Positions 11,514 to 22,890 of a stretch of 64,000 nt of DNA are shown piece by piece. Source of the stretch: Diabrotica undecimpunctata. Taxonomy: Eukaryota; Arthropoda; Insecta; Coleoptera; Chrysomelidae. A program made the position numbers and the translations under genes. Under the pieces are notes generated by a model. The model ran no database searches. It was given only the letters and a program-made list of their open reading frames with translations, and was not told where the DNA came from. The stretch covers positions 86,915,199-86,979,198 of the forward strand of contig NC_092811.1 in assembly GCF_040954645.1 (NCBI RefSeq). Direction: 5' to 3'. The first letter of the stretch is position 1, and every line of letters begins with the position of its first letter.

Positions 11514-12012
11514 GAAATACAATAAACTATAATAGGTAGTTACGTTTTTTATCAATTAAAATTTATTACGTATTATTTAAATTCTTACATTAAAATATAC
11601 AAGTAATTCTAATTCGTATAATCCTAGCTAACCTCTAAGAACCGGTAATTCATTCAATAGTTAATCCAGTATTGATGGAAATTTAGTATACGCGACAAAT
11701 TTTCAGTGTAAAATGGAGATTGAAGTCCTAGATTTACGTAAATCCTGCATTAACCGTTGGATAAACGTAAACAACAGGTTCTGATTAATTTTTAGTACCC
11801 AACTACCTACATTCTAACAGTTTTCCATAATTAGGTATTATAATCCACTAAACATCTTTATTTCATAACTATCTTGACTATTTTCCATACATCAAAGACA
11901 TAAAAACGCCGATTAACCATGATACGATTCAAATTACTGTACTCTCGGTATGTATTTACGGGCTTAATGTTCATTGGTTAGTCGGAGTAGGCAACCGTTG
12001 TAAGTCTAGGAA
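11514..12012. other. Unassigned AT-rich sequence
   Basis: I see no coding block, strong repeat or RNA gene here. It may include the lost 3' end of the P element or host intergenic DNA. Confidence 0.4.
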
Positions 12013-12444
12013 CCGTGGTAATGGGCAACCATCGAGAATCTATGGAGAAGCTATAATCATATTAACCCTTAAGTACTAACACCTTAAATCAATGGCGTAA
12101 ACACTAACTAACCGCCTGACAGATGGGTTTAACATTTTAGTGAATATTTTTTGTTTTTTATATACCTTGATGCAAAAAAAATATTGCAATGACTTACTGA
12201 AAGTATTAGTTATCCAAAAAATACAGTAATTAATATAGTTTATCTGTATTTATTAAAATAAAAAATATTATAACAAGAATGGATCGGTTTTTTGTGGACA
12301 TTTTTACGCCTGAAAAAAAAGTGATAAAAATTAAACACATTAAAGTATATTGATAAAAATTTATAATCGGGTTAAGTAAAGAGTAAGAAACATTAAAACA
12401 ATAATATTTTTAAAAAATGTTCACACAAAAAAAACTGACAGTCA

Positions 12445-14948
12445 CTAAAGTTGGTAGAGTGTAGCGCACTCCAAACAAATTTTTTTCGCACATTCCAAAC
12501 AAATTGGTTTCTGACAATGAAAGCAGACATAAGCTGTTTTTTTTTTATAATGACAGTGACAGTGACAAGAACAGTCCTTCCTTTTTTCTAATTTTTCCAC
12601 TCTTACTTCTGGACGCTGTTGAGGTTCATCTATATTCAGTATCTCGCATATGCTCAACTTTAGTTTTCTAGGTAAAGAGGAACTTTCTAGTCTTCTGTGT
12701 AGCTGAGGTTGGATAAGTTGAAATGCCAGTTTTTCAATAAAATTGGGCCTTTCTAGATGAGTAATATTTTTAAAAGATTCATAAAGAATATAAGCATTTA
12801 CTGTACTTATACCAAACATTCTGAAAAATATAGCCATAGGCCAACGGTGAGTTCGACGACTGCTTGTAAACTTGGCACATTTTTCATCCATTGAATCGAC
12901 ACCACCCTTTGTTGAATTATAATCCACTATTATGTGTGTTTTTTTAGTATCTGTATCCTCAGTGGCTGCGTGATGAGATGATGATACCAAAATTACGGCT
13001 TTATTTTTATGTGTTGTGTGTGAAAGTAAAGTAATGTGTTTTATAAATCCGTAAATTTCCGTTCACACTTCTCGTCGTCTGGTGGGTAAGAAGATAGGAG
13101 GAATTTCTTCTTAGACCTTTACTCCTCAATACCTCTACCAGTTCTATAGATGTAAACCAGTTGTCAAAGGTTATCTAGATTAGATCTGTTGGTCCCATAG
13201 AGAGGAGTAGTTAAGCGCATAACAGCCTGTGTCGGCTTACTGTATCTTTTCTGTTCCTCTGTAAGTCCAATACCGTCAGAATTTTTTCCCGTATATATAT
13301 AAGCATTGAATAAATAGCTAGTTCGAGCATCAGTACAACACATAATTTTTATACCATACTTTACGGGCTTACTCGGTATGTACATTTTGAAGCGACATCG
13401 ACCTCTGAATCCCACTAGCATCTCATCAATACAGGCTGAAGTTCCCACAGTGTAGCATGCCTGACTGTTGTTAATAAATTCACTAAAAATTTCTGAAATC
13501 GGTGCTGCTGGATCCAACACTATTCTCTCATTTCTGTCTTCGGGATTGTCAAATCGCAAACATGACAAAAGGAACGCACATCTCTCTTTTGACATAATGC
13601 ATCTCATTATTTCTCTACCAGTTCCATTAGTAGCAAAAATAGTATCTAGGTTTTCATTGTTTGATTTAAATAAGCATGTAAATGCTAAAAATCCCAAAAA
13701 TGCGTGAAGTTCTGTCATGTCAAGGTCTTTGAGAGAAGGTGAATTTTGATTTTTGTACTTGGCTCTTTCTTTGCCGATTTTCACATTCGTCCATCTAAGA
13801 ATTATGTTGCAAATATTATCACTGAATAATAACTTCCAAACCTGCAAAGGGTCTGCACTATCTCCAATTTTAGCTGCAGGGCGTAATCCAGGTAACTGTA
13901 AAACTATATTCTGCTGTGGACGCCGGCCTCTATTTGAAGTGGGAGGATTTTTTGACCATCTGTATCTATTTCTACCATAGAAATAATTCCCTGTCTCCTC
14001 TGGATCGTCTTCTTCGCTGCTTTGGTCAACATTATCTTCTCTACAAGATTGTTCTACCTCATTTTCATTTTCTGAAACTAAAGAGAGAACTTTAGGTAAT
14101 GGTATACTATGCGGTCTGCCGTCGCGTTTCTACTATAGCTTACGGTCTACCCAGGGATGCGGTGTATACGCTGTATTCGACAAAAAAATCTTTACAAAGT
14201 GAACAAAACGCATAAATCATAAGAATTTCTATTTTAATTTTACATATCAATACTTTCAATAAATAATTCTTCAACATTATCCGTTTTATTCACTTTGTAA
14301 AGATTGTTTTTTTTTGGTATTGTATACATGTGTTGCTAATCACCATATTCTTTTCTCAGAAGGGTTTGCAAACAATAATGAAAGGCACCATTGTAGACGA
14401 ACTGTTTATTGCTAAGTAAAATAAACATTTATACTACTATTATTTAGGAATATAAAATAAACTACGCAAATTTATTTTCTTTACTAATATGCAAATAACA
14501 CCCTAATATTTTCCTAGGGTATGCACAAATATGAACCCCTCTTTTCAAATAACATGGCAAGGTAGATTTACTTTCATTTCATTTTACATTGATTTTGCTC
14601 CAAAATAAATGTAAAATAGTTGTTACTTGTGAATAATTAATTTTTCCACAAGATTTTTCTTGCATATCATTATTTTGTGCATCAGGTAGATCGCACCCTC
14701 GAGGTAGACCACATACTAGAGTAACACCGAACTTTAGTACAATACATACATAATAATTCCAAGAGATTTGACTTACCCTCTATTTCCGATTCCGTTTCGT
14801 GATCGCTGTCAATAGCAACATTTCCATCACAAATTGATTCAACTTCGCTTATGTCGTCATCTGCGTCATCAAGCCATTTCAAAAGCGTTTCCTCATAGTT
14901 TTGATCCCCATATTTGACCTTTTTTGACGTACTGAGTCCCTCATCCAT
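12445..14948 (-). pseudogene. piggyBac 1 transposase, broken, with probable intron
   Basis: Exon 1 (from 14,948) encodes an acidic N-terminus ending at a donor-like GGTAAGT (near 14,773); an acceptor candidate lies near 14,076. The second part (down to about 13,164) includes the conserved head CIDEMLVGFRGRC (first catalytic Asp) and KPVKYGIKI. TFDNWFTSIE (near 13,160) holds the second Asp, and DYNSTKGGVDSMDEKCA (near 12,880-12,930) the third. The C-terminus is cysteine/histidine-rich (CHCHCH, CFHCQKPICLECAKK), matching the piggyBac cysteine-rich domain, with a small internal duplication (ICLECA twice). The transposase excises at TTAA through hairpin intermediates. Frameshifts near 13,000-13,190 break the frame. 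Confidence 0.86.
14164..14327. repeat. 164-bp foldback (MITE-like) inside the piggyBac 1 intron
   Basis: It starts and ends with GTATAC. Arms of about 45 bp (core AATCTTTACAAAGTGAAC against its inverse at 14,282-14,305) flank a short AT-rich centre. It has no coding capacity and is probably a small non-autonomous element inserted in the intron. Confidence 0.6.
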
Positions 14949-16222
14949 TTTCAGATAAATAGTAAATAAATACGAACACTAACAACCCGTCTATCAGACG
15001 GAAATCACACTTTGAATCTAAATATCTTTAGAATAACAACCTGTAGCAAACTGCCGATCTCAATACTAATAAATAACAACCCAACTTGAAAAGTCAGGAA
15101 CAGGCGACCTTCAAAATTTTTTAGGTAGGGAGATATCCCACTTTCGACAAGCGATGCCGTTCTGAGAGACGGGGCGTTAGTACTTAAGGGTTAAGGTGTG
15201 TATTAAAAACGGCGTCAGTAGGTGTGGCCAACGATCATATCAATATGGCGGTGGGATGAGGGCCAGACTCAATAATATTAAAACTACTATACAAATATGA
15301 CTAGTTATTCAGAAGATTTAATCATAATCTAAACAAGTGCAATACATTTTTAATAAACTATGATTTATTTATCCCGCGGTAAATATTAAAAACACGATAA
15401 GTATATTATACATAAAGATTAACACAGTCAAATAACAAGTTGTATCTGAAAGAGATAACAATATAAAAATAATGATGTTGCAGTAGTTAATAAGAATATA
15501 TTACCTGTTTGATATAAGCTATTGGACCAGCAGTGTCTTTCAAACGAATAGAAGAAAGTGAAGTTCTATCAATATCTTTTTCTAAAAAATGTTTTGAACA
15601 TAAAACACTATATTTATTTGATTTCTTTTGGAAACCTAAAAATACAATTATATGCATCACTAAGTTTTAATAACAAATTTATATTTTAAATAAAAAATAT
15701 GATTATTGAACTAAAAAATATTATAAACAGCCTACAAATTATTTATTAGTATCTTTATATTCTGTGTATTCATTACTTATATTTTATTGGAAGTGGATTT
15801 TTAATTGCTATTTTGGAAACTTTTCAAAATATTCAATAATGACTGAAAAATTAATCGAGAAACTTTTCTACGTTACTGTAAGATTTTTCATGAATACTAT
15901 TAATTTATTCTCTTAAGTACAGGTCATTACTTTGTTTACATATTTGTATAATAACCTGTGGAACGTTATTCCTGAAGATTTTTTATTAACATTGCTTTTG
16001 TTACTGCAACTACGTTGAGAACAAGAAACCATTATTATTCACTATTACAATATAATATTACCGTTTTAATAAAAGTATTATAAAACTAAAAATATTCGAA
16101 AAACAACAAACGTAAACAATCATACACGATATGTCAACGATTATAACAATATGGCCGAAGTGAGGTCGTTTTTAGTCACGTGATGCCCTCTCCATAGATT
16201 CAACTCGATGTGGGCAACGTAC

Positions 16223-16774
16223 AGGCACCAAAACATGGCGGTCACATCGACACTTTGCGAAGGTTTATTAAATGAGCGTTACCTGTCCTCTCGCTTTCCT
16301 TGTCTAAGATTTATGTATATAGACCACGGCATAACTGTTTTGAGATGGATGTGATAATTGGCATTCAAATTTTTGCAGTAGTAGTAAGGTGATAACTTAA
16401 GTAATAATAATTGACATATCAATAAAAAAATTTAAATATTTAAATACATTTATATATTTACATAAGTTAATATTTAAATATTAAAACATCGATTTTTCTC
16501 TACTTTCCTAGCTTATAACTTCCTTTACTTTGGCACAAAGTTTTAAACAAATAATAGCGACATTTAAATTTTCTATAAGATTAGCCGTATCTTAATACTG
16601 TTTCAATTTATTTGTTTGCCCTTGCTGCAAAATAGCAATAAATACAAAAAAGAGGGGGAAACAAGCCGTTTCTTATTCAATGTTTTTCAACCACTTAATT
16701 TTCACGTAAGACATTTATAATTCGTCTTAAATAAATTGAAACATGCTTTGTTTTCTGCTGAGTGTACCAGTAAA
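16223..16774. other. Unassigned AT-rich spacer
   Basis: I see nothing recognisable apart from low-complexity AT runs around 16,420-16,480. Confidence 0.4.
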
Positions 16775-17139
16775 TAAGCTAGGGGGCTTTGAGACCACCC
16801 CCTAAATCGCATCCCTTAAAATTGCAACCCCCGGTTATAACTGCCAAACGGCTTAACGTAGGATGTCGTGTGAGCTATCTTTGGAAAGAGGATGAAAAAT
16901 GGGGTTGAACGCAGTATGTGCCGTGCGCATCGGAGCAAGCCAAAAGGTTATTACGTCATATCTACGTGTCTATTGGTCCGATCATGACGTACGAGGGCTC
17001 GTTGGAACGGGGAGAAGGTAACGAATATGGCATTGCCAAATGGGCGCTATAATGTATTTTCGTTGCTATTGGCCTGATTTTGACGTATGGGGTGTCAAAT
17101 GAAAGCAGTGATGACACAGAAGCCAACTGTTAATTCTTC

Positions 17140-17690
17140 GTCTGTCAACGTTCAATATTAACTGTCAATTCTTCTTCTTTGCCGTATAGTGCCTAACAGA
17201 ACGTGACATTCGACGCAGGACGTGACAGTTATGTGACAGTCGACGCAGAACGCGACATTTAATGCAGAACGTGACATTCCACGTGAAATATCACGTGAAA
17301 TGAGGTGAATAACGTGACATTCGACGCAGGAGGACATTTATGTGACAGTCGACGCAGAACGCGACAATCGGCGGAGAACGCGGCATTAGACGTAAAATGT
17401 CACGTGGAATAACGTTTCTTCTTCTTTTTCGTATAGTGCCTAACAGAACATGACATTCGACGCAGGACGTGACATTCGACGCATAACGCGACATGTCACG
17501 TGAAATGACGTGAATTATATGACATTCGACGCAGGACGTAGCAGTTATGTGGCAGTCATCGCAGAACGCGACATTTGATGCAGAACATCACATTCGACGT
17601 GAAATGTCACGTGAAATGACGTGAATGACGTGACATTCGACGCAGGACGTGACATTTATGTGACAGTTGACGCAGGACATGTGCTTCAAA
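17140..17690 (+). repeat. Complex GC-rich tandem repeat (minisatellite-like)
   Basis: Short units built on GACATTCGACGCAGGACGTG, GTGACAGTCGACGCAGAACG and TCACGTGAAATGACGTGAAT recur several times. A larger period of about 246 bp is also visible: CGTATAGTGCCTAACAGAAC occurs near 17,182 and again near 17,428. The block is rich in CpG, CACGTG and TGACGTGA words and stands out sharply from its AT-rich surroundings. It lies directly inside the left arm of the foldback structure. Confidence 0.85.
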
Positions 17691-17833
17691 GTTGACATTT
17701 ATGAGATATTTCGCACAGAGCATGAGCAGTATTAGTAGGAATCCCATCGAGCACATACATAGGGTAATGGAATTTCAGATTAAACTTAATTAGTTACGAA
17801 AAGATATTAAATTATATGAGAATTTATAACAAA

Positions 17834-20498
17834 TTAACACGTTAATCGCCATATGACCCGACATCTCAGTCTCAATAAAATTATACCACCAGGCCCTGTG
17901 ACCCATATATGGGCTTCACGACTTGTTATCGTTTTCGACTCTGTGAACCGCCGTCTAGTTCTTGCTTTACATCGTTTCATGTGGGATATTAAAATAAGGG
18001 GCCTGGCCGCCCCAAACAGCTTTTGGCCTGGAATTTTTCTATTTTTGGTTCGACTGATATACATAACAAAATTCGCAAAAAAAAACAAGTTTTTAAGTTT
18101 TTTATTAGTGCTTAATGTAATATCAGAAATTACGTACAGCTAATTTAGGAACTGAAACATGGTATCACATGAACTTCTAAATATAAACAACTAAAAATAA
18201 GTACAAACATTATTTTTGACACTTATGAACGTCGAAAAAACATGACAAACAGTAAAATTTGTTGCAAGCTACACAAGAAAACCTCGATTTCTTTGCCTTT
18301 AGCTGTGCTTGTTTTCGATCTTCATTACTGCAGATATTTTCGTAGCAAATAATACATCTACGGCGGTTTTTGGAGTCGGTTTCCTCTAATGCATGTTGTT
18401 CTGTGTGGCTTGTGTTTTCTACTTCCATTTAATTCAGTTGCAATAAACTCTGAACAGTTTCTTCTCTGAACTCTGTTATAGATATGTGTCCTTTTGTTAC
18501 CGTCTTGTAAAGAATATATGCGTTTACTATAGAAGTTCCTAGTATCAGTTTAAACACAAGCTTACGATACCACTTAATTCCCTTCCTCAAGGCCGTAGAA
18601 TACGACTTCAGTTGATCAGATAAATCAATGAACGATTTACTGTCATTGTAATCGCATATTAGTGTGGGTTTGCCAATTTCTTCACCTCATCGTTGAATTT
18701 TGGTTATTTTTGCTGTATCAGAAGTACTCAAAGCAAGTACCTCCCGTTTGTCTTGCCACTTTAGGGCAACCACTCCGTTATGTTCTCTAGCAATAACCTC
18801 TCCCTTTTTTAGCTTCTTGGTGGTCACTTTTACGGGATTGAGCTTTCTGTTTTTTCTGAGGGTGCCGACTAGGTAAGTTTCTTTTTTTTTTAAAGCTCCT
18901 GTGCCAAACCAATGCTAGTATAGTAATTATTCGTAAAAAAATCCTGCCTTGGCGAAGAAGTGGTTCCATAAGTTCGAGGACAATTTTTGCTGATGCGCTC
19001 ATATTTGGATCCTTGTCATTTCCAGTATAAACTTTCAGGTCGTATGTATATCCTCTTTTGCAACAAAGCTTGTACAGCTTTATTTCGAACTTGAAACGTT
19101 TATTTTCTATAGACTGTTTGAACAGTAGACGACCTCTAAATGGAACTATACTCTCGTCTATGCAAATTTCTCGTTCCGGTTTATAACTTTCTTTGAATTT
19201 GTCAATAATTTGTGTCAGAAAAGGACGTAATTTTGCAAAACTATCACCAGGAATAGCTTCTTCGTTATTGCTAAAATGCAACAAACGCAGCAGCATCTCA
19301 AAACGATTCCTGGACACCTTTCGGAAGAATTTATTTGAATACAGTGGGCTTTTTCTCCAATAATCTGTAATTTTAGGGTATTTTGCTAAGCCCATCCACA
19401 AATAAATTGCAAATAATGAGGTAATTTCTTCCGCATCAGTGTCTTTCCATCTATGCAATCTAGAATGTTGCGTAATTCCTTTATTGATGCTTTGTTGCGC
19501 ATAACGATTTGTTTCGGTTACTATAAGATTTACTACATTTTCATTAAAGAATATTGTAAAAAAAAATCGACAGGGGTCTTACCCAGATAGGATTCCCTAA
19601 TCTCATCAGAGGGGCCTACGGAACCTACGGAGAAATCAACTGTAGACCAAGTCGCATTTTCTGTTATTACATCAGGATCATCATTGTCCGAGTTGTCGTT
19701 ATCGATCGTGCAATATTTCATAACAACTGCCTCTATAGTATCTTATACAGACAAATTTATATCCGGCGGTTGAAAAATTTCTTTGGATGTTGAAGGAATG
19801 GCTCCATCATGAACTTGACTTGCTTTGGGCTTAGATGTCAATGAAATACTTTCTGGCCTAAAAAATAACTTAGATAATACTACGTAAAAAAATGGTAAAT
19901 AATTTGTGCATACAATACAATTAAAAAAATCCATCATATTTTTGAAGAGAAAAAATTAAAATGTCACTTTTGAATCTTTTATGCAGCCTCAAATCTTCAT
20001 CTGAAGAATATTCACGATCAGATTCAGGATTGTGTCCATCTGATGACCCACCTTGAAAAGGTTTATCTTCCGTTCAGACAAAATTTCACTCCAAAGTTTT
20101 TGTAATTAAGCTTGATTTTTTTCGTAATCACCACTCATTTTCACTTTCAATAAAGCGTCCTCTCAGTGTCAAATAAGAAAACGTAATAAACAAGTGACCA
20201 AGCGGCGACACCCGTATGCTGTTCAAGAGTATGAACAAGTCAAAACAAGTCAGGCAAAGCAAGCCTGAATAATGCGTGAACCCGCATTTGGGTCTCAGGG
20301 CCTCACAAATACATAGGCTCCGAGATCCAAACGTTGCTTCACATTTTAAAATTGTTTTTTTATGTGAAAAAATATCTTAAACAATTGTTTGTCAATTATT
20401 ACATAGTATTTTAAAGTTATCAATATAAATATCTCTAAATAGAGTTTTGGCATGAGTGGAAAAATTTTAGTATTTGACGTGGGTGATTAACGTGTTAA
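17834..20498 (-). mobile_element. piggyBac element 2
   Basis: TTAA duplications lie at 17,834-17,837 and 20,495-20,498. The inner ends are inverted repeats starting CACGTTAATC. A decayed piggyBac transposase lies on the minus strand. Length is about 2.7 kb. The end sequence differs from piggyBacs 1, 3 and 4, so it is a separate family. Confidence 0.9.
18210..19937 (-). pseudogene. piggyBac 2 transposase, broken
   Basis: An acidic N-terminal part (about 19,937-19,533) is followed by a 223-codon open stretch (19,458-18,787) with the conserved head WRKSPLYSNKFFRKVSRNRF and ICIDESIVPFRGRL, which holds the first catalytic Asp. The region of the second and third Asp (about 18,960-18,650) survives only in short pieces interrupted by stops and frame changes. 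The end (18,428-18,210) encodes a cysteine-rich domain: CIICYENIC, CVACNKFYCLSCFFDVHKC. The family cuts and pastes at TTAA. This copy cannot be functional. Confidence 0.82.
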
Positions 20499-20750
20499 TA
20501 GACAATTGGATAGCTTACATATTGAGGACACAACGTGGAAGCCTAAAGAGTTGAATCTACAGCATCAGTAACAGAAGCAGCAGCAGCAGCAGCAGCAGCA
20601 AGGTCTTTACGCCTTTCGAAAGCTACCACAAGCTACATATCCATTAAGACATATTTAGCCTACACCATGGATGGTAACAGCACCAGCGAAAATATGAAAA
20701 GTGAAATAGACAATGTTTTTGCGATGTCTTGTGTAATATTAGCATCTGTT
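20499..20750. other. Spacer between piggyBac 2 and the right foldback arm, with a CAG repeat
   Basis: A run of CAG triplets occupies about 20,577-20,600. The rest has mixed composition and no recognised coding block. Confidence 0.6.
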
Positions 20751-21239
20751 AATTAACAGTTGGCTTCTGTGTCACCACCGCTTTCATTTGACACCCCATA
20801 CGTCAAAATCAGGCCAATAGCAACGAAGATACGTTATAGCGCCCATTGGGCAATGCCGCTATCTTTATTTTTTGCCTCAACGTATTCGTTACCTCCTCCC
20901 CGTTCCAACGAGCCCTCGTACGTTATGATCGGACCAATAGAAACGTAGATATGACGTAATGCACCTTTGTCATACTCCGATATGCACGGCACTTACAGCG
21001 TTCATCCCCATTTTTCATCCCCTTTCCAACGATACCTCACACGTCATCCTACGTTAAGCCGTTTGGCAGTTACGACCGGAGGTTGCTATTTTAAGGGATG
21101 CGATTTAGGGGGTGGTCTCAAAGCCGCCTAGCTTATCTACTTGTATCATAACAGCATAAATCAATCAAATTGTCGGAATTGCCGCTATTGATCTAGGAAA
21201 AATCTCCACTGGATAAAAAAAACATACACAATATACCGA

Positions 21240-21640
21240 AAAGGTAGGATGTATGGGCAGGAATTGTAAGGGATCATATCATAGGACTTTTTTTCATTGA
21301 TGGCAATTTGAATTGCGACGATTATTTAGCACTTCTCAAAAATAATGTCATACTAACTTTTAACAACTTATATACTGATCCAGCAAACCCACCAGTTCCA
21401 GCGAATATGATATACTTTTAGCAAGATTAAGCACCACCCCATTACCAAATCAATGTTCGACAGTACCTCAACCGAATATTTCCAAATCGGTGGATAAGTA
21501 GGCGAGGATCGATGGAATGGCCAGCACGATGTCCTGATTTGACGCCTTTAGAATTCTTCTTAAGGGAACATGTGAAAATATTGTATATAAAACCAAAAAA
21601 CTCGACTTAGCTGACTAATAATGCTTGCAATTAGATATTA
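21240..21640 (+). pseudogene. Tc1/mariner-like transposase relic
   Basis: The reading VWAGIVRDHIIGLFFIDG, DDYLALLKNNVI, APPHYQINVRQYLN, FPNRWISRRGSMEWPARCPD and LTPLEFFLREHVK (about 21,258-21,590) follows the C-terminal half of a Tc1/mariner DDE transposase, including the APPH block and the CPDLTPLEF block of the third catalytic residue. One stop stands in the QD-APPH region. Terminal repeats were not identified. It abuts the right arm of the foldback structure. Confidence 0.78.
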
Positions 21641-22493
21641 GATCGGTCATGCTTAAGATGTTAAGTAACTTTAGAAGAAATTTCTATTTACGATTAGGAT
21701 GTTGCCAAAACATTATATGTTGTAGAAAATTTATAGCATAACTCTAAAAACACTTTACAAATACAAAACAGTTAAAGATAGGTATAGGACATTGTTCATG
21801 AGATATATTTAGAATATTCTGGGAAATCCGAAACTTAAATAATAAATATAAGGTTGAATGCTCGAATAAATGAACTTTGATCAGATAAAAGGCATATATC
21901 GAGCACAGTTTAATTTAAGGCTGTTTTAGCAGTTCAAGTACACTGCGATTTGAAATGGGCGTATCACTTACTTTTCTACACTGCTTACGCGAGACCATCT
22001 TTACTCAGTACCGCCGACCGACGGGTAGTTTAATGACAACAAATACATTATTCTCCATTCAAATTAGTTTTAACACGAACTAACTGACCGTACGTTCATG
22101 AGATTTGACGTCACGAAGGCGATAACGATGAAACTAAGCCTAATGATGAGTAACACGTTTCACTATTAGATTTCAGTATTTCTTAGCAATTTTCTTTAAA
22201 ATTGGAACACGCTTTTCTCGACTATTACTGGACACAGAAAGGTGAAACAAAAATCAACGATTACAGAAAAAAAAACTCTTTCGAGTGATGGGCGTAAAAA
22301 GTTTGGTTATAATAGAACGTTAAACAGTATATTCCAATTTTTTAACAGAAGTTTCAAAAAAATAAAAAAAGTAAAACCATCAGTTTAAAGGCAACATAAT
22401 TTCGAATAAAGTGTCCAAATTTCGAGACATTTTGTCAGTAAATAACAGAGAAAACACTGTCCCTAGGTTTTGGTGCACCGATAAAACAGCCTT
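21641..22493. other. Unassigned sequence with one arm of a distant inverted repeat
   Basis: No coding block is recognised. The stretch 21,877-21,920 (GATCAGATAAAAGGCATATA, GAGCACAGTTTAATTT) is an inverse copy of 22,848-22,890, just outside the palindrome, so the repeat family of the palindrome extends here. Confidence 0.5.
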
Positions 22494-22496
22494 AAT

Positions 22497-22539
22497 CTTG
22501 CCCAAGTACTTTCGATCCCTAGATCATCTTCAGGGGCAT
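22497..22539 (-). ncRNA. Hammerhead-ribozyme-like motif, left palindrome arm
   Basis: The inverted copy, read on the minus strand, has the same CTGAAGA, GAAA and AGTACT elements. Here stem I is TGCCC with GGGCA, five full base pairs, where the other copy has one G-U pair. It has the same extra T before stem II. Confidence 0.4.
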
Positions 22540-22802
22540 TTCGTCAATTGCGGCCTATCGACAAGAACAAAATGTCATAAACATATAAATGTACATCACA
22601 CTACACTACAAAAGGACAAACAAATACTTTAAAATTATTTAAGAAAGTCTACATTACTTGTATTTTGTCTCCGGCTTCTGCAAGTAATGTAGCCTTTCTT
22701 AAATAATTTTAAAGTGTTTGTTTGTCCTTTTGTAGTGTAGTGTGATGTACAATTATATGTTTATGACATTTTGTTCTTGTCGGATAGGGCGCAATTGACG
22801 AA

Positions 22803-22845
22803 ATGCCCCTGAAGATGATCTAGGGATCGAAAGTACTTGGGTAAG
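22803..22845 (+). ncRNA. Hammerhead-ribozyme-like motif, right palindrome arm
   Basis: In order: TGCCC, the core CTGAAGA (fits CUGANGA), a GATC/GATC helix, the core GAAA, the self-complementary AGTACT, a U at the cleavage position, then GGGTA, which can pair with TGCCC. This fits a hammerhead with a very short stem III that would work as a dimer, as described for Penelope-like elements. One extra T at the base of stem II deviates from the classic form. Activity is unproven. Confidence 0.4.
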
Positions 22846-22890
22846 ATAAAATTAAACTGTGCTCGATATATGTCTTTTATCTGATCAAAC

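Larger units (their letters stand above)
12062..15194 (-). mobile_element. piggyBac element 1
   Basis: TTAA target duplications lie at 12,062-12,065 and 15,191-15,194. Inside them both ends begin CCCTTAAGTACTAAC as inverted repeats. TTAA specificity and CCC-type ends are hallmarks of piggyBac. A broken transposase lies on the minus strand. The element is about 3.1 kb. Confidence 0.92.
12013..16222. mobile_element. Inverted-repeat element carrying piggyBac 1 in its left arm
   Basis: Left-arm sequence 12,013-12,061 (GGGCAACCATCGAG, AATCTATGGAGA), continuing after piggyBac at 15,195-15,270 (TTAAAAACGGCGTCAGT), is an imperfect inverse of 16,130-16,222 (CTCCATAGATTCAACTCGAT and neighbours). Without piggyBac the structure is about 1.1 kb with no coding capacity, so it looks like a non-autonomous DNA element. 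Its internal part (15,270-16,130) is AT-rich with nothing else recognised. Ends and superfamily are uncertain. Confidence 0.45.
16775..21134. mobile_element. Large inverted-repeat (foldback-like) structure enclosing a tandem repeat and piggyBac 2
   Basis: Arms 16,775-17,134 and 20,751-21,134 are inverted copies with strong similarity: both outer ends read AAGCTAG then GGCTTTGAGACCACC, and both inner ends ACAGAAGCCAACTGTTAATT. Within lie a GC-rich tandem repeat, piggyBac 2 and a CAG repeat. No gene other than the piggyBac transposase is visible, so the carrier looks like a non-autonomous foldback element. No clear target duplication was found at the outer ends; similarity fades gradually. Confidence 0.65.
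22494..22847. repeat. Near-perfect palindrome with 167-bp arms
   Basis: 22,494-22,660 and 22,681-22,847 are inverted copies with few differences, around a 20-bp spacer. Each arm carries a short motif that resembles a hammerhead ribozyme, at its outer end. The arrangement resembles two head-to-head copies of one repeat end. It does not match the ends of any other element I identified here. Confidence 0.85.

Noticed and set aside
12445..12990. A ring or FYVE zinc-finger host protein from the CHCHCH and CFHC motifs
   Set aside because: The upstream GGVDSMDEKCA block and position at the end of a TTAA-bounded element identify it as the piggyBac cysteine-rich domain.
17140..17690. CRISPR-like array of short repeats
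   Set aside because: Units overlap, vary in length and have no constant spacers; the context is eukaryotic transposon DNA. It is a degenerate tandem repeat.
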